Source of the DNA: JAICJC01 sp963757605
GTDB taxonomy: Bacteria > Actinomycetota > Thermoleophilia > Gaiellales > JAICJC01
DNA: 64,000 nucleotides
Direction of reading: 5' to 3'
Assembly (NCBI GenBank): GCA_963757605.1
Contig: CAVWSF010000005.1
Span: 1,116,001 to 1,180,000, forward strand
Below the pieces are notes generated by a model. That model searched no databases, had not been told where the DNA came from, and saw nothing but the letters and a program-made list of their open reading frames with translations. The translations under genes and the position numbers were made by a program. Shown piece after piece: positions 24,702 through 33,311 of this stretch; position 1 is the stretch's first letter, and each line of letters opens with the position of its first letter.

Positions 24702-25364
24702 CTAGTCCGGCGCGCCGCCTCCCGCCGCGATCGCCTTCGCGGCCATCTGCTTCAGCATGAGGTCGTGGTCGATGTCGATCACGGCGCGGGCCTCGGCGCA
24801 CGCGACCGGATCGCGGCTGATGGTGAGCTGGTTGTCCTGCTTCTCCTCCCCGCCGAACGACCAGTTGGTCGAACCCGTGACGAGGAAGAGCCCGTCGATC
24901 ACCATCAGCTTGTCGTGGCTGATATCGCCGCGCTCCGAGCGGCCGACGGCGATGCTGTTCCCGGGGAGGTCGTTCCGCAGCCGCTCGAGCAGCGCCTTCT
25001 CGCTCTTGCCTCCGGCCTGTGTCGAGTCGAGCGACAGCGTGACGACCATGTGGGGCGACTCGGCGTGGTGCTGCAGGAGCGCCACCACCTGCGGGTCCGT
25101 GAAGCCGTACATGTTGATCGCGATCGAGCTCCCGGCCTGGAGGATCGCCCATAGGAGCACCTCGTGGACGCCCGTATCGCGCGGCGCATAGAAGGTCAGG
25201 TACTCGGTGCTGTAGCCGTGCGGGAACGACTGCGCCTGCTTGAAGCGCCCGAGCTCCTCGAACGGCACGTCGGCCAGCTCCTGCAAGGACATGCCGTCCA
25301 GGTCGTCGCGCGGCAGGGAGAAGTCGAGCGGTAGCTCCCACTCGACAAAGGCATCTGGCGGCAT
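24702..25364 (-). CDS. Phospholipase D-like (HKD) domain protein
   Basis: A 220-residue protein with one HKD motif: ISHDKLMVIDGLFLVTGSTNW (about residues 148-168), giving the His-Lys-Asp triad. The upstream portion DTGVHEVLLWAILQAGSSI forms the helix-strand unit of PLD_2-type domains. Single-HKD proteins act as dimers, as nucleases or phospholipid-modifying enzymes; nothing indicates which. ATG 25364 is used because the preceding 16 codons are arginine-rich and non-conserved in character; 25412 is an alternative. Confidence 0.78.
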   Translation of the reverse strand: MPPDAFVEWELPLDFSLPRDDLDGMSLQELADVPFEELGRFKQAQSFPHGYSTEYLTFYAPRDTGVHEVLLWAILQAGSSIAINMYGFTDPQVVALLQHHAESPHMVVTLSLDSTQAGGKSEKALLERLRNDLPGNSIAVGRSERGDISHDKLMVIDGLFLVTGSTNWSFGGEEKQDNQLTISRDPVACAEARAVIDIDHDLMLKQMAAKAIAAGGGAPD

Positions 25365-25431
25365 GGCGTCCTCCGGTCGGCCCAGGCGGCGACAGGGACG
25401 CCGCCGCACCACGGCGCGACCCTACCGGACG

Positions 25432-26310
25432 CTAGCCTCGCGCGCCGGACGCGCGCGAGAGCGTCGTCGCGCGCTCGAACCGGGCGGTCGCGGCGGCGTC
25501 CACCTCGGTCACGACCGGGCCGTGGACGACGAGCCCGTCGCCGCGCTCGTGCAGCAGGCTGTGGATCAGGTCGCCGGCCAGCCACTCGCGCCCGGGCGGG
25601 ACGAAGCCGCCGGCGCTGATGCGCACAAGGTCCGGGTCGATCAGGTCGACGTTTCGGATCCACGGCTCCTGGATGAAGTTCGTGGGGCCGACCGGGACGA
25701 GCCGGACGACGTCCTCGAACAGCGCCCGGCCGGCGGACTCGTCGTTCACGTACACCTCGATCTGCACCTCGCGCGAGCCGCGCGGGATCCGGCGGGCGGC
25801 CTGCACCTGCGAGTTATGCACGTTCACGACGTCGCCCGAGAGGGCGCGCAGTCGCGTCGAGCGCAGGCTGAACTGCTCCACCACGCCCGCCACGCCCCAG
25901 GGCTCGATGACGACCGTGTCGCCGACGGCGTACCAGCCCTCGAACACCATGAAGACGCCCGTCAGGATGTCGGTCAGGAACCGCTGCCCGGCGAAACCGA
26001 TGAGGACGACGAGGACCGACGCCCCGGCGACCGTTGTGAACGTCCCGCCGCTCAGCTGGCTCAGGAGCGCGAGCGTCGCGGCCAGGAAGGCCAGGTAGCG
26101 GATCGTCGTCTGCGCAAGCGACAGGGCGGTCTCGCGCCGCTTGAGGCCAGCGATGACGCTCGTGGAGTCGTCGCGCTGGAGCCGCCGCTCCTGCCGGTTC
26201 ACGATCCAGGCGCCGATCCGGGCGCTCGATCGGGCGACGACCCACGCCGCGACGAACGCCAGGACGGCGATGGCGAGCCGGCGCGCGTCGCCGGTGGGGA
26301 GCTGAGGCAT
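25432..26310 (-). CDS. MscS-family mechanosensitive ion channel
   Basis: A 292-residue membrane protein: an N-terminal helix (LAIAVLAFVAAWVV), two further helices (LAFLAATLALLSQL; VLVVLIGFAGQRFLTDILTG, the pore-lining helix), and a cytoplasmic beta domain with GWYAVGDTVVI and VVEQFSLRSTRLRALSGDVV, which are MscS hallmarks. It should open under membrane tension in hypo-osmotic shock. Shorter than KefA-type channels and close to classical MscS. The small start spacing leaves ATG 26310 as the best start. Confidence 0.88.
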   Translation of the reverse strand: MPQLPTGDARRLAIAVLAFVAAWVVARSSARIGAWIVNRQERRLQRDDSTSVIAGLKRRETALSLAQTTIRYLAFLAATLALLSQLSGGTFTTVAGASVLVVLIGFAGQRFLTDILTGVFMVFEGWYAVGDTVVIEPWGVAGVVEQFSLRSTRLRALSGDVVNVHNSQVQAARRIPRGSREVQIEVYVNDESAGRALFEDVVRLVPVGPTNFIQEPWIRNVDLIDPDLVRISAGGFVPPGREWLAGDLIHSLLHERGDGLVVHGPVVTEVDAAATARFERATTLSRASGARG

Positions 26311-26391
26311 CGAGACCGGCTACCCACCCCGGGAGAGCGCGAAACACCCGGCGCGCGTGCGGCGAAGCTCCGCATGGGGTACTGCGCCGAG

Positions 26392-27195
26392 ATGGCGATC
26401 CGGCTCGGATGCAGTGGCTGGAGCTACGAGGACTGGCGCGGGCCGGTCTACGAGGCGGCGCCGCCGCGCACGTGGCTCGCCCGGTATGCCGAGCGCTTCG
26501 ACACCGTCGAGGTCAACTCGACCTTCTACCGGCTCCCGCGCCGTTCGGCCGCCGCCGCCTGGGCGGACCAGACGCCGGACGGCTTCTGCTTCGCCGTGAA
26601 GGTGAGCCGCTACGCGACCCACATCCGCCGGTTGCGAGATGCGGGCGCGAGCCTCGAGAAGCTGCTCGAGCGCATCCAGCCGCTCGCCGACGCCGGCAAG
26701 CTCGGCCCGCTCCTCTGGCAGCTCCCGCGGACGTTCACCCGCGACGACGAGCGGCTCGCAGGCGCGCTCGGCGAGCTTCCCCGCGACCTGCGGCACGGCT
26801 TCGAGTTCCGGCATCCGTCGTGGTTCGCGGCCCCGGTCATGGACATCCTGCGCGACCACGACGCCGCGCTCGTGATCGGAGACCACCCCAAGCGCCCGTT
26901 CCAGACGACGGCGCGGACGGCCGGCTGGAGCTTCGTTCGGCTCCACTACGGCCACCGCGGCCGGCGCGGCAACTACTCCGAACGCGAGCTCGAGAGCTGG
27001 GCACGCCGCATCCGCGCGTTGGCGCGAGCCGGAGACGTCTTCGCGTACTTCAACAACGACTGGGAGGCGTTTGCCGTGAAGAATGCGGAGCAGCTCGAGC
27101 GGCTGCTCGCGGCCGGGCGGGTCGCGCCGGCGGCCGGGGCGTCGTCTCGACGGGCCGCGCCCACGTGGGGCGGACGTCGTCGGCGAGCATCTTGA
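26392..27195 (+). CDS. DUF72-family protein
   Basis: A 267-residue TIM-barrel-like protein of the DUF72/YecE family. Hallmarks are the N-terminal IRLGCSGWSYEDWRG, then FDTVEVNSTFYRLPRRSA and the C-terminal AYFNNDWEAFAVKNAEQL. The function is unknown; it may bind a metal or nucleic acid. ATG 26392 is used; ATG 26374 is an in-frame alternative. The last 30 residues are arginine-rich and low-complexity, perhaps an effect of a late frame change. Solitary gene. Confidence 0.82.
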   Translation: MAIRLGCSGWSYEDWRGPVYEAAPPRTWLARYAERFDTVEVNSTFYRLPRRSAAAAWADQTPDGFCFAVKVSRYATHIRRLRDAGASLEKLLERIQPLADAGKLGPLLWQLPRTFTRDDERLAGALGELPRDLRHGFEFRHPSWFAAPVMDILRDHDAALVIGDHPKRPFQTTARTAGWSFVRLHYGHRGRRGNYSERELESWARRIRALARAGDVFAYFNNDWEAFAVKNAEQLERLLAAGRVAPAAGASSRRAAPTWGGRRRRAS

Positions 27196-27253
27196 GGAGG
27201 AGGCGCATCATCAGATGGGTGATTCCCAGTTCATGGGCGTCTTAGACCTTCGG

Positions 27254-28387
27254 CTAGGAGAACCTCGTCAGGGCCGCGACGCCGGCCGGGCCCAGGGCCC
27301 GGGCTACCTCGGCATCGCGCAGGATCCAGACGGAGCCGTCACGGATCAGCACCTCGGCGGACAGGGCGTCGATACCAGACGGCTCTTTCTGCATCGGCGT
27401 CCCGTCGAGCGGGCACTCGTGGAACCGCGCGGCGAGGCGGCCGCACTGCGGGCACGAGAAGACATCGATGTCGACGGCCTCTCCCGTGAGCAGGCACGAC
27501 ACGCGCGCGTCGGAGATGGCGCTCAGGAGGTCGTCGGGATCGACGGGTGAGGAGTCGTCACGCGCGCGCTGCGTGTCGAGAGCGGCGAGGAGCTCCTCCT
27601 CACGGCCGCCGTGGAGATCGGCGAGGGCCTCCTCGGCGAGGTCGCGGATGCCGTCCGTCTGCAGATGGCGGACGTCCGCGTGCACGGCGGCGACATGCTC
27701 GGACGACCACGGACCGAGCTCGTCGGAGAAGGCGCTCGTCGCCTCCACCGGGCCGCAGACGACGATCGCGTCGTGGCCGTAGTCCGCTCGCAGCCGTTCC
27801 AGCCGCTCGGCCGCGTCGCGAAGGTGCAGCCGGGCCTCGCGATCATGCCAGCGCTGGAGGTCGGCCTGCTCCCATCCACCCTGATCGTGGCGGCGCTCGG
27901 CGTGCACGCTCGCGTCGAAGAGCTCTGCCACCCGGCCGTCGTCGTACCGCCAGGCCTTCCCGAGCTCGCGCGAGACCTCGATCACGACCGCCGAGGTCGG
28001 CCGCGCCGCGTGGCCGGCGATCTCCCAGACGGCGGCCCGGGAGCCCACGACGACCCTGTCTGCCACGGGACGCGCAAGCCACGTCTGCGTCACCTCGCCG
28101 CCGTCCGCGACCGCGACGAGCCCCCTGACACGCACGCCCTCGGGCGGCGTCGGGTCGGCGCTTGCGAGCGCCTCGACCGCGTCGTCGAACTGGGCCCGCC
28201 CGGCCCGCTCGACGCGGTGGCGCTCACGCCGTGCGGCGTCCACGAGCGCGTGTCGGCGCCGGCCGATGTCCGCCCTGGTCGGCGAGTCGCGCGGGTCGAG
28301 GTCGAGCACGAGCGACACCAGCGCCCCGTCGTCGGAGCGAAGCTCGGCGAGCGCCCGGGCCCGGGTCGGTGCTCCCGTGGCTGCCAT
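27254..28387 (-). CDS. Bacterial archaeo-eukaryotic release-factor-like protein (baeRF family)
   Basis: A 377-residue protein of the bacterial eRF1/Vms1-like superfamily, whose members are proposed ribosome-associated peptidyl-tRNA hydrolase or rescue factors. Visible features: LVSLVLDLDPRDSPTRADI in the N-terminal domain, DRVVVGSRAAVWEIAG and IVVCGPVEATSAFSDEL in the middle, and a C-terminal zinc-ribbon-like unit FSCPQCGRLAARFHECPLD (two cysteine pairs). I see no GGQ motif, as in the bacterial subfamilies that use a different catalytic loop. Convergent with the DUF72 gene. Role inferred from family only. Confidence 0.72.
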   Translation of the reverse strand: MAATGAPTRARALAELRSDDGALVSLVLDLDPRDSPTRADIGRRRHALVDAARRERHRVERAGRAQFDDAVEALASADPTPPEGVRVRGLVAVADGGEVTQTWLARPVADRVVVGSRAAVWEIAGHAARPTSAVVIEVSRELGKAWRYDDGRVAELFDASVHAERRHDQGGWEQADLQRWHDREARLHLRDAAERLERLRADYGHDAIVVCGPVEATSAFSDELGPWSSEHVAAVHADVRHLQTDGIRDLAEEALADLHGGREEELLAALDTQRARDDSSPVDPDDLLSAISDARVSCLLTGEAVDIDVFSCPQCGRLAARFHECPLDGTPMQKEPSGIDALSAEVLIRDGSVWILRDAEVARALGPAGVAALTRFS

Positions 28388-28519
28388 AGGCTCGTGCCTA
28401 CCCCCTTCCCCCGCATCCCAATCGGGGTGAAAACCATCACTGAGAGGGACGAAGGCCTACCGCCAGCTCACGGCCCGCCGGCGGTTGGGTCGGGCGGCGG
28501 TCGGGTCAGGGCGGAGTTT

Positions 28520-28600
28520 GGCCACTGGGCCACCTGCTGGAAGTCATTCGACTCTCTCCACAGAGTCGACACACCCCGTGACCCACACGCGACACCTCCC
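28520..28600 (+). repeat. 81-bp repeat, copy 1
   Basis: First of two tandem copies, 99 bp apart and differing at six of 81 positions. It begins GGCCACTGGGCCACC and ends GCGACACCTCCC. Within it, CGACTCT and AGAGTCG form a 7-bp inverted repeat. Related sequence reappears at 58322-58376. It lies 116-196 bp upstream of the 28716 gene. Confidence 0.85.
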
Positions 28601-28618
28601 GTCGGGTTGGCGGGTTCT

Positions 28619-28699
28619 GGCCACTGGGCCGCCTGCTGGAAGTCATTCGAGTTTCTCCACACAGTCGAGACACCCCGTCACCCACACGCGACACCTCCC
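28619..28699 (+). repeat. 81-bp repeat, copy 2
   Basis: Second copy, ending 16 bp before ATG 28716, so the promoter of that gene must lie inside or next to it. The internal inverted repeat of copy 1 is disrupted here by base changes. The left end, GGCCACTGGGCCGCC, matches the GGCCACT motifs at 58255-58340. Confidence 0.85.
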
Positions 28700-28715
28700 C
28701 CGCCACACTCTCCCC

Positions 28716-29207
28716 ATGCCGACCGACCGCTATCTGCCCACGCTCTACAAGGCTCGGCGCGTGCCGACCAAGCAGGCCGTGTGCGCGATCTGCGCCGAGC
28801 GGACCCGCGGGAAGACCAGTCTGGTCGAGCTCGGCTACGGCGTCTCGGTGCACCTGTGCGGGGGGCATGCCTCCCGCGAGTTCCAGACCCAGCGCAGCGG
28901 CCGCGACTTCGTCCTCACCCTGCAGCGGCTGTGGCACGCACACGGCTGCCTCAGCGTCGCCCGCTCGAAAGCCCTGCGCCGTCACCTCACCGCCTGCTCG
29001 GGCGCCGAGGCCCGGCCGCGACCCGGCTCCTACGCCTGGCCCGAGCTCCGCCACCTCGCCGAGACGGCCTTCGCGACGGGCACACCGGCCGACACCGTCA
29101 TCACCACCCTGCGCCGCATCCACGAGCACGGCCCGGCCCACCCACCCAGCCACAGAACCATGCGCCGCTGGCACACCGAACGGCGCTGGCTCGCCCGCGG
29201 CCCGTGA
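28716..29207 (+). CDS. Small zinc-finger-like protein of unknown function
   Basis: A 163-residue basic protein. CAIC (C23, C26) and CGGH (C48, H51) could bind one zinc in a treble-clef-like fold. The middle is helical (DFVLTLQRLWHAHGC) and the C-terminus reads SHRTMRRWHTERRWLARG, resembling a recognition helix, so DNA or RNA binding is likely. I recognise no named family. ATG 28716 follows a CACACT element by six bases; the frame extends far upstream only through the repeats. Two 81-bp repeats occupy its promoter, and the same element precedes the 58403 gene. Confidence 0.6.
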   Translation: MPTDRYLPTLYKARRVPTKQAVCAICAERTRGKTSLVELGYGVSVHLCGGHASREFQTQRSGRDFVLTLQRLWHAHGCLSVARSKALRRHLTACSGAEARPRPGSYAWPELRHLAETAFATGTPADTVITTLRRIHEHGPAHPPSHRTMRRWHTERRWLARGP

Positions 29208-29212
29208 CGCCG

Positions 29213-29230
29213 CCGCCGAAGCGGCGGTTT
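29213..29230 (+). terminator. Possible intrinsic terminator after the 28716 gene
   Basis: CCGCCG and CGGCGG form a 6-bp stem with an AAG loop, followed by TTT, six bases after the stop at 29207. Short T tract, so moderate support. Confidence 0.4.
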
Positions 29231-29261
29231 CGCCGCCCGGCGCGGCGGGAATTCGACGCTC

Positions 29262-30155
29262 ATGACCGCGACCAACCGTGACCGGACGATCGCCGTGCTC
29301 GGAGCCGGCGGGACGATGGGCTTCGCGATGACGCAGGCGCTGCTTCGGAGCGGCTTCCGCGTCCGGGCGTGGAACCGCTCGTTCGAGAAGATGGAGCCGC
29401 TGGCAGCGGCGGGCGCCGAGCTGATCGGCACGCCGGCGGGGGCCGCCGACGGCGCCGACACGATCCTCACGATGGTCGACGACGCCGACGCGGTCATCGA
29501 CGTCATGGACGGGACGGACGGCGCGCTCTCGACGGCAGCCGGCGAGTCCCTGTGGCTTCAGACGAGCACCATCGGCGAGGACGGGACGGCGCGCTGCGAG
29601 GCCATCGCCGGCGAGCACGGCCTGGGATTTGTCGACGCACCGGTGCTCGGCACCAAGCAGCCCGCCGAGGAGGGTGCGCTCGTCGTCCTCGCCTCAGGCG
29701 CGGACGAGCTGCGCGAGCCCGCGCAACAGGTCTTCGACGCGATCGGCGCGCGGACGCTGTGGGTCGGCGAAGCGGGCGCCGGCACGCGGCTCAAGCTGGT
29801 CGCGAACACGTGGATCGTCTCGGTCGTCGAGAGCGTGGCAGAGACGGTCGCGCTGGCCCAGGGGCTCGGCCTCGACCCCGAGCTCCTGTTCGAGGCGGTC
29901 GCGGACGGACCGCTCGACATGGGCTACCTGCGCGCCAAGGGCCGGGCGATGATCGACCGCAACTTCGAGCCCTCGTTCAGCCTGCGGCTCGCAGCCAAGG
30001 ACGCGAGGCTCGTCGAGGAGTCGGCGGGCCGCCGTGGGATGGAGCTCCCCCTGCTCACGGCAGTCCGCCGGCAGCTCGACGCCGGGGTCGACGAGCACGG
30101 CGATGCGGACATGAGCGCCGCCTTCCTCGGCGTCGCGCCGCGCCAGCCCGCCTAG
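29262..30155 (+). CDS. NAD(P)-dependent beta-hydroxyacid dehydrogenase family protein
   Basis: A 297-residue oxidoreductase of the 3-hydroxyisobutyrate / 6-phosphogluconate dehydrogenase-like family. The Rossmann motif is IAVLGAGGTMGFAMTQALL (about residues 10-28). The substrate-contacting loop DAPVLGTKQPAEEGALVVLASG matches the family's conserved block, and the catalytic lysine is in GAGTRLKLVANTW (about residues 170-182). NADP preference is suggested by the arginine in AWNRSFEK. Substrate unknown. Its stop shares CTAG with the convergent RND gene. Confidence 0.85.
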   Translation: MTATNRDRTIAVLGAGGTMGFAMTQALLRSGFRVRAWNRSFEKMEPLAAAGAELIGTPAGAADGADTILTMVDDADAVIDVMDGTDGALSTAAGESLWLQTSTIGEDGTARCEAIAGEHGLGFVDAPVLGTKQPAEEGALVVLASGADELREPAQQVFDAIGARTLWVGEAGAGTRLKLVANTWIVSVVESVAETVALAQGLGLDPELLFEAVADGPLDMGYLRAKGRAMIDRNFEPSFSLRLAAKDARLVEESAGRRGMELPLLTAVRRQLDAGVDEHGDADMSAAFLGVAPRQPA

Positions 30156-33100
30156 ACCGCCGCGTTGGCGTGCGTGCGCCCGAAGCGCAGGTAGAGCGTC
30201 GGCACCAGGAACAGGTTGAGCAGGGTGGAGGTCACCAGGCCCCCGAGGATGACGATCGCCATCGGGTACTCGACCTCGGCGCCGGGGATCTCGCCCGAGA
30301 TGACGAGCGGGACGAGCGCGAGGCCGGTCGCGAGCGCCGTCATGAGGATCGGCGCCAGCCGCTCGCGGGACCCGCGCAGCACGAGGTCAACGCCGAACGG
30401 CTGACCCTCCACGTCCTCGAGGTGCTGGTAGTGGTTGACGAGCAGGATGCCGTTCCGGGCGGCGATGCCGAACACGGTGAGGAAGCCGACCAGCGACCCC
30501 AGCGAGATCACCCCGCCGGCGGCGAACGCCGCCAGCACGCCACCGACGAGCGCAAGCGGCAGCGTGAGGAACGAGAACGCCGCCACACGCCAGCTTCCGA
30601 TGCACGTCTGAAGCAGCAGGAAGATGCCGAGCGCGGCGGCCAGGCCGAACGCGAAGAGCCTCCCCTGTGCATTCTGGCGCTCGGCGAACTCGCCCAGGAC
30701 ATCGGCGTGGTACTCGTGCGGGAACTTCACGTCCTGAAGCCGGTCCTTCACGTCCGCGACGACCGAGCCCAGGTCGCGGCCGCGCACGTTCATGGCGACG
30801 TCGATCCGGCGTGAGTTGTCCTCCCGCGAGATCTTGTTCGGCGTCGGACGGACGCTCACGTCGGCGACCTCCGACATGTTGACGTGCCCCCCGCCGGGCG
30901 TGTCGAGCGGCAGGTCTCGGATGCTCTGCACGTCACGGCGCGCCTCCGGCACGCTCCACGCGATGACGTCGTACACCTTGTTGTCGACGTGCAGGTCGCT
31001 CACCTCGTCGCCCGCGACGATCGCGGCAGCCGCCCGGCGGATGTCGCCGGGCTTCAGCCCGTACTGCGCGGCCTTCTGGAGGTCGGGCTTCACGCGGATG
31101 TAGGGGACGTCCACCTGGAGCTCGGTGCGGAGGTCGACGACGCCCTCGATCCCCCTCATGGCCGCGTGCACCGCATGGGCCTCGTCGCGGAGCACCTCGA
31201 GGTTGGGGCCGAAGATGCGAACGGTGATCGCCTCGCTCGAGCCGGCGAGGACCTCGTCGATGCGCTCGTTCAGGTAGGTGGTCTGCTCGCGGAAGAGGCC
31301 CGGATAGGCGGCGACGGTGTCCTGGATCTGCTTCAGCGTCTTGTCGTAGTTGGCGTTCGGGCTGAGGCTCACCCAGTCCTCGGCGAAGTTGATGCCGTTG
31401 ACCTCTTCGCCCTGCACTGCCCGGCCGATGTGCGCCCCGAAGCCGCGAACGCCGGGGATGGAGCGCAGGTCGCGGCTCGCGCGCTCGACGATCCGCACGA
31501 CCTCCTGGTGTCCGGTGCCGGGGCGGGTCACCCAGAGCGCGAGGAAGTCACGCTCCTTGAAAGTCGGGAAGAGCGACTCGCCCAGGAGCGGCGTCACCAC
31601 CACACCAGCGACCAGCGTCGCCGCCGTCGCGCCTACCACCAGGATCGGCGTGCGCACGACGCGGCCGAGCGCCGCGGCGTAGGCACGCTGGAGCACCCGC
31701 ACGAGCGGCGGCTGCTTCTCGTCCAGCGGCGCCCGTCCAACCAGCAGAAGCGCCAGCGCCGGGGTCACGGTGAGCGCGACGACCATCGACGCAAGCACGG
31801 CGAGTCCGTACGACGAGACGAGCGGCCGGAAGAACGCACCCGAGACGCTCGTGATGAAGAACACCGGTATGACGGCGAGCACGATGATGAGCGTCGCGTA
31901 GACGATCGCCCTGCGCACCTCGAGTGACGCGTCGAGCACCACGGACATGACGGGTCGCGGCGAGCCCGCCGCGCGGTTCTGACGGAGCCGGCGCACGATG
32001 TTCTCGATGTCGATGATCGCGTCGTCCACGACGACCCCGACCGAGATCACAAAGCCGGCAAGCACCATCGTGTTGATCGTCGCGCCGGTGGCGTAGAGGA
32101 CGAGCGCGGCGGCCATCAGCGAGAGCGGGATGGCGGCCAGGCTGATGACGGCAGCCCGCCACTCGAAGAGGAATGCGACCAGGACGAGGACCACGAGCAG
32201 CGTCCCGAGGAGCAGGGCGTCCGTCAGGTTCGAGATCGAGATCTCGATGAACCCGGCGGGCCGGAAGATGTGGTTGTCGATGTGGATCCCGGGCAGGCCG
32301 GGCCGCATCTGGTCGAGCGCCTGGTCGACCCCGCGGGTCACGTCGAGCGTGTTCGCCCACGGGAACTTCTCGACGACCAGGAGAACGCCCTGGTGGTCGT
32401 TGATCACGGCGTCGCCGAAGAGCGGCTGGTGACCCCAGGTCATCGTGCCGAGATCGCCGAGCTCGAGCGGCGACCCATCGGCCCGGTGCTTGCCCGACAC
32501 CGTCACGGCGGCGAGCTCCTCGGGGGAGAACACGGGCAGGACGTGATGGATGCCCAGGCGCTGGTTCGGGGTCTCGATGAAGCCGCCGACCCGGTTCTTG
32601 GCCGCATCGGTGTACTTGAGGAGGCCGTAGTCGAGCGCGTCCGAGGCGACGGACATCGCATGGTCGATCGTGATGTTGTGGGCCTGCAGCTTCTCCGGGT
32701 CCATCTGGAACTGGAGCTGCTGCCAGCGATCGCCCCAGATCACGACGTTTGCGACTCCGGGCACGGCCATCAGGCGCCAGCGCATCGTCCAGTAGGCGAT
32801 CATCGAGAGGTCGGTCAGGTTGCAGTGGTCGCAGGTGAGCCCGATCTTCAACGCCCGGCTGGTCGCCGAGAGCGGCTGGAGCGTCCATGGGATCCCCGCC
32901 GACGACGGCAGACTGGGGATCGCGGTCGCGACGCGCTCGTTTACCAGCTGGCGGGCTTCGAGCGGATCCGTGCCGCGGTTGAAGATCAGAGTGATCGCCG
33001 AGAGGCCGGGGACGGTGGTCGAGCGCATCGTGTCCAGCCCCGGCGTCGAGTTCAGGGCCTGCTCCATCGGGATGGTGATGAGCGTCTCGACCTCCTCGGT

Positions 33101-33271
33101 CGACATCCCGAGCCCCTCCGTCTGGACCTCGACGAACGGAGGCGCGAACTCCGGGAACACGTCGACGGGCATGTTGCTGACCCGGGTCGCGCCGAAGCCG
33201 ACCATCCCCACCGCCAGCGCAACGACGATGAAGCGGAAGTGGAGGCTCGACCGGACGATCCACCGCATCAT
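30152..33271 (-). CDS. HME-type RND efflux transporter permease (first copy)
   Basis: A 1039-residue inner-membrane proton-driven pump with 12 predicted helices and two large external loops. It resembles the heavy-metal (CusA/CzcA) subgroup: start WIVRSSLHFRFIVVALAVGM, VDVFPEFAPPFVEVQTEGLG after helix 1, and the helix-4 motif VVVDDAIIDIENIVRRLRQ with the acidic proton-relay residues. A CDHC cysteine pair occurs in the first external loop (GLTCDHCNLTD). The gene lies downstream of a short adaptor and a second RND gene, probably in one operon with a two-component system. Substrate unknown: metal ions or organic compounds. Confidence 0.85.
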   Translation of the reverse strand: MMRWIVRSSLHFRFIVVALAVGMVGFGATRVSNMPVDVFPEFAPPFVEVQTEGLGMSTEEVETLITIPMEQALNSTPGLDTMRSTTVPGLSAITLIFNRGTDPLEARQLVNERVATAIPSLPSSAGIPWTLQPLSATSRALKIGLTCDHCNLTDLSMIAYWTMRWRLMAVPGVANVVIWGDRWQQLQFQMDPEKLQAHNITIDHAMSVASDALDYGLLKYTDAAKNRVGGFIETPNQRLGIHHVLPVFSPEELAAVTVSGKHRADGSPLELGDLGTMTWGHQPLFGDAVINDHQGVLLVVEKFPWANTLDVTRGVDQALDQMRPGLPGIHIDNHIFRPAGFIEISISNLTDALLLGTLLVVLVLVAFLFEWRAAVISLAAIPLSLMAAALVLYATGATINTMVLAGFVISVGVVVDDAIIDIENIVRRLRQNRAAGSPRPVMSVVLDASLEVRRAIVYATLIIVLAVIPVFFITSVSGAFFRPLVSSYGLAVLASMVVALTVTPALALLLVGRAPLDEKQPPLVRVLQRAYAAALGRVVRTPILVVGATAATLVAGVVVTPLLGESLFPTFKERDFLALWVTRPGTGHQEVVRIVERASRDLRSIPGVRGFGAHIGRAVQGEEVNGINFAEDWVSLSPNANYDKTLKQIQDTVAAYPGLFREQTTYLNERIDEVLAGSSEAITVRIFGPNLEVLRDEAHAVHAAMRGIEGVVDLRTELQVDVPYIRVKPDLQKAAQYGLKPGDIRRAAAAIVAGDEVSDLHVDNKVYDVIAWSVPEARRDVQSIRDLPLDTPGGGHVNMSEVADVSVRPTPNKISREDNSRRIDVAMNVRGRDLGSVVADVKDRLQDVKFPHEYHADVLGEFAERQNAQGRLFAFGLAAALGIFLLLQTCIGSWRVAAFSFLTLPLALVGGVLAAFAAGGVISLGSLVGFLTVFGIAARNGILLVNHYQHLEDVEGQPFGVDLVLRGSRERLAPILMTALATGLALVPLVISGEIPGAEVEYPMAIVILGGLVTSTLLNLFLVPTLYLRFGRTHANAAV

Positions 33272-33311
33272 GGGCGGGCGGCCTCCCGCGAAGACGTCGT
33301 TCGCAGGACGA

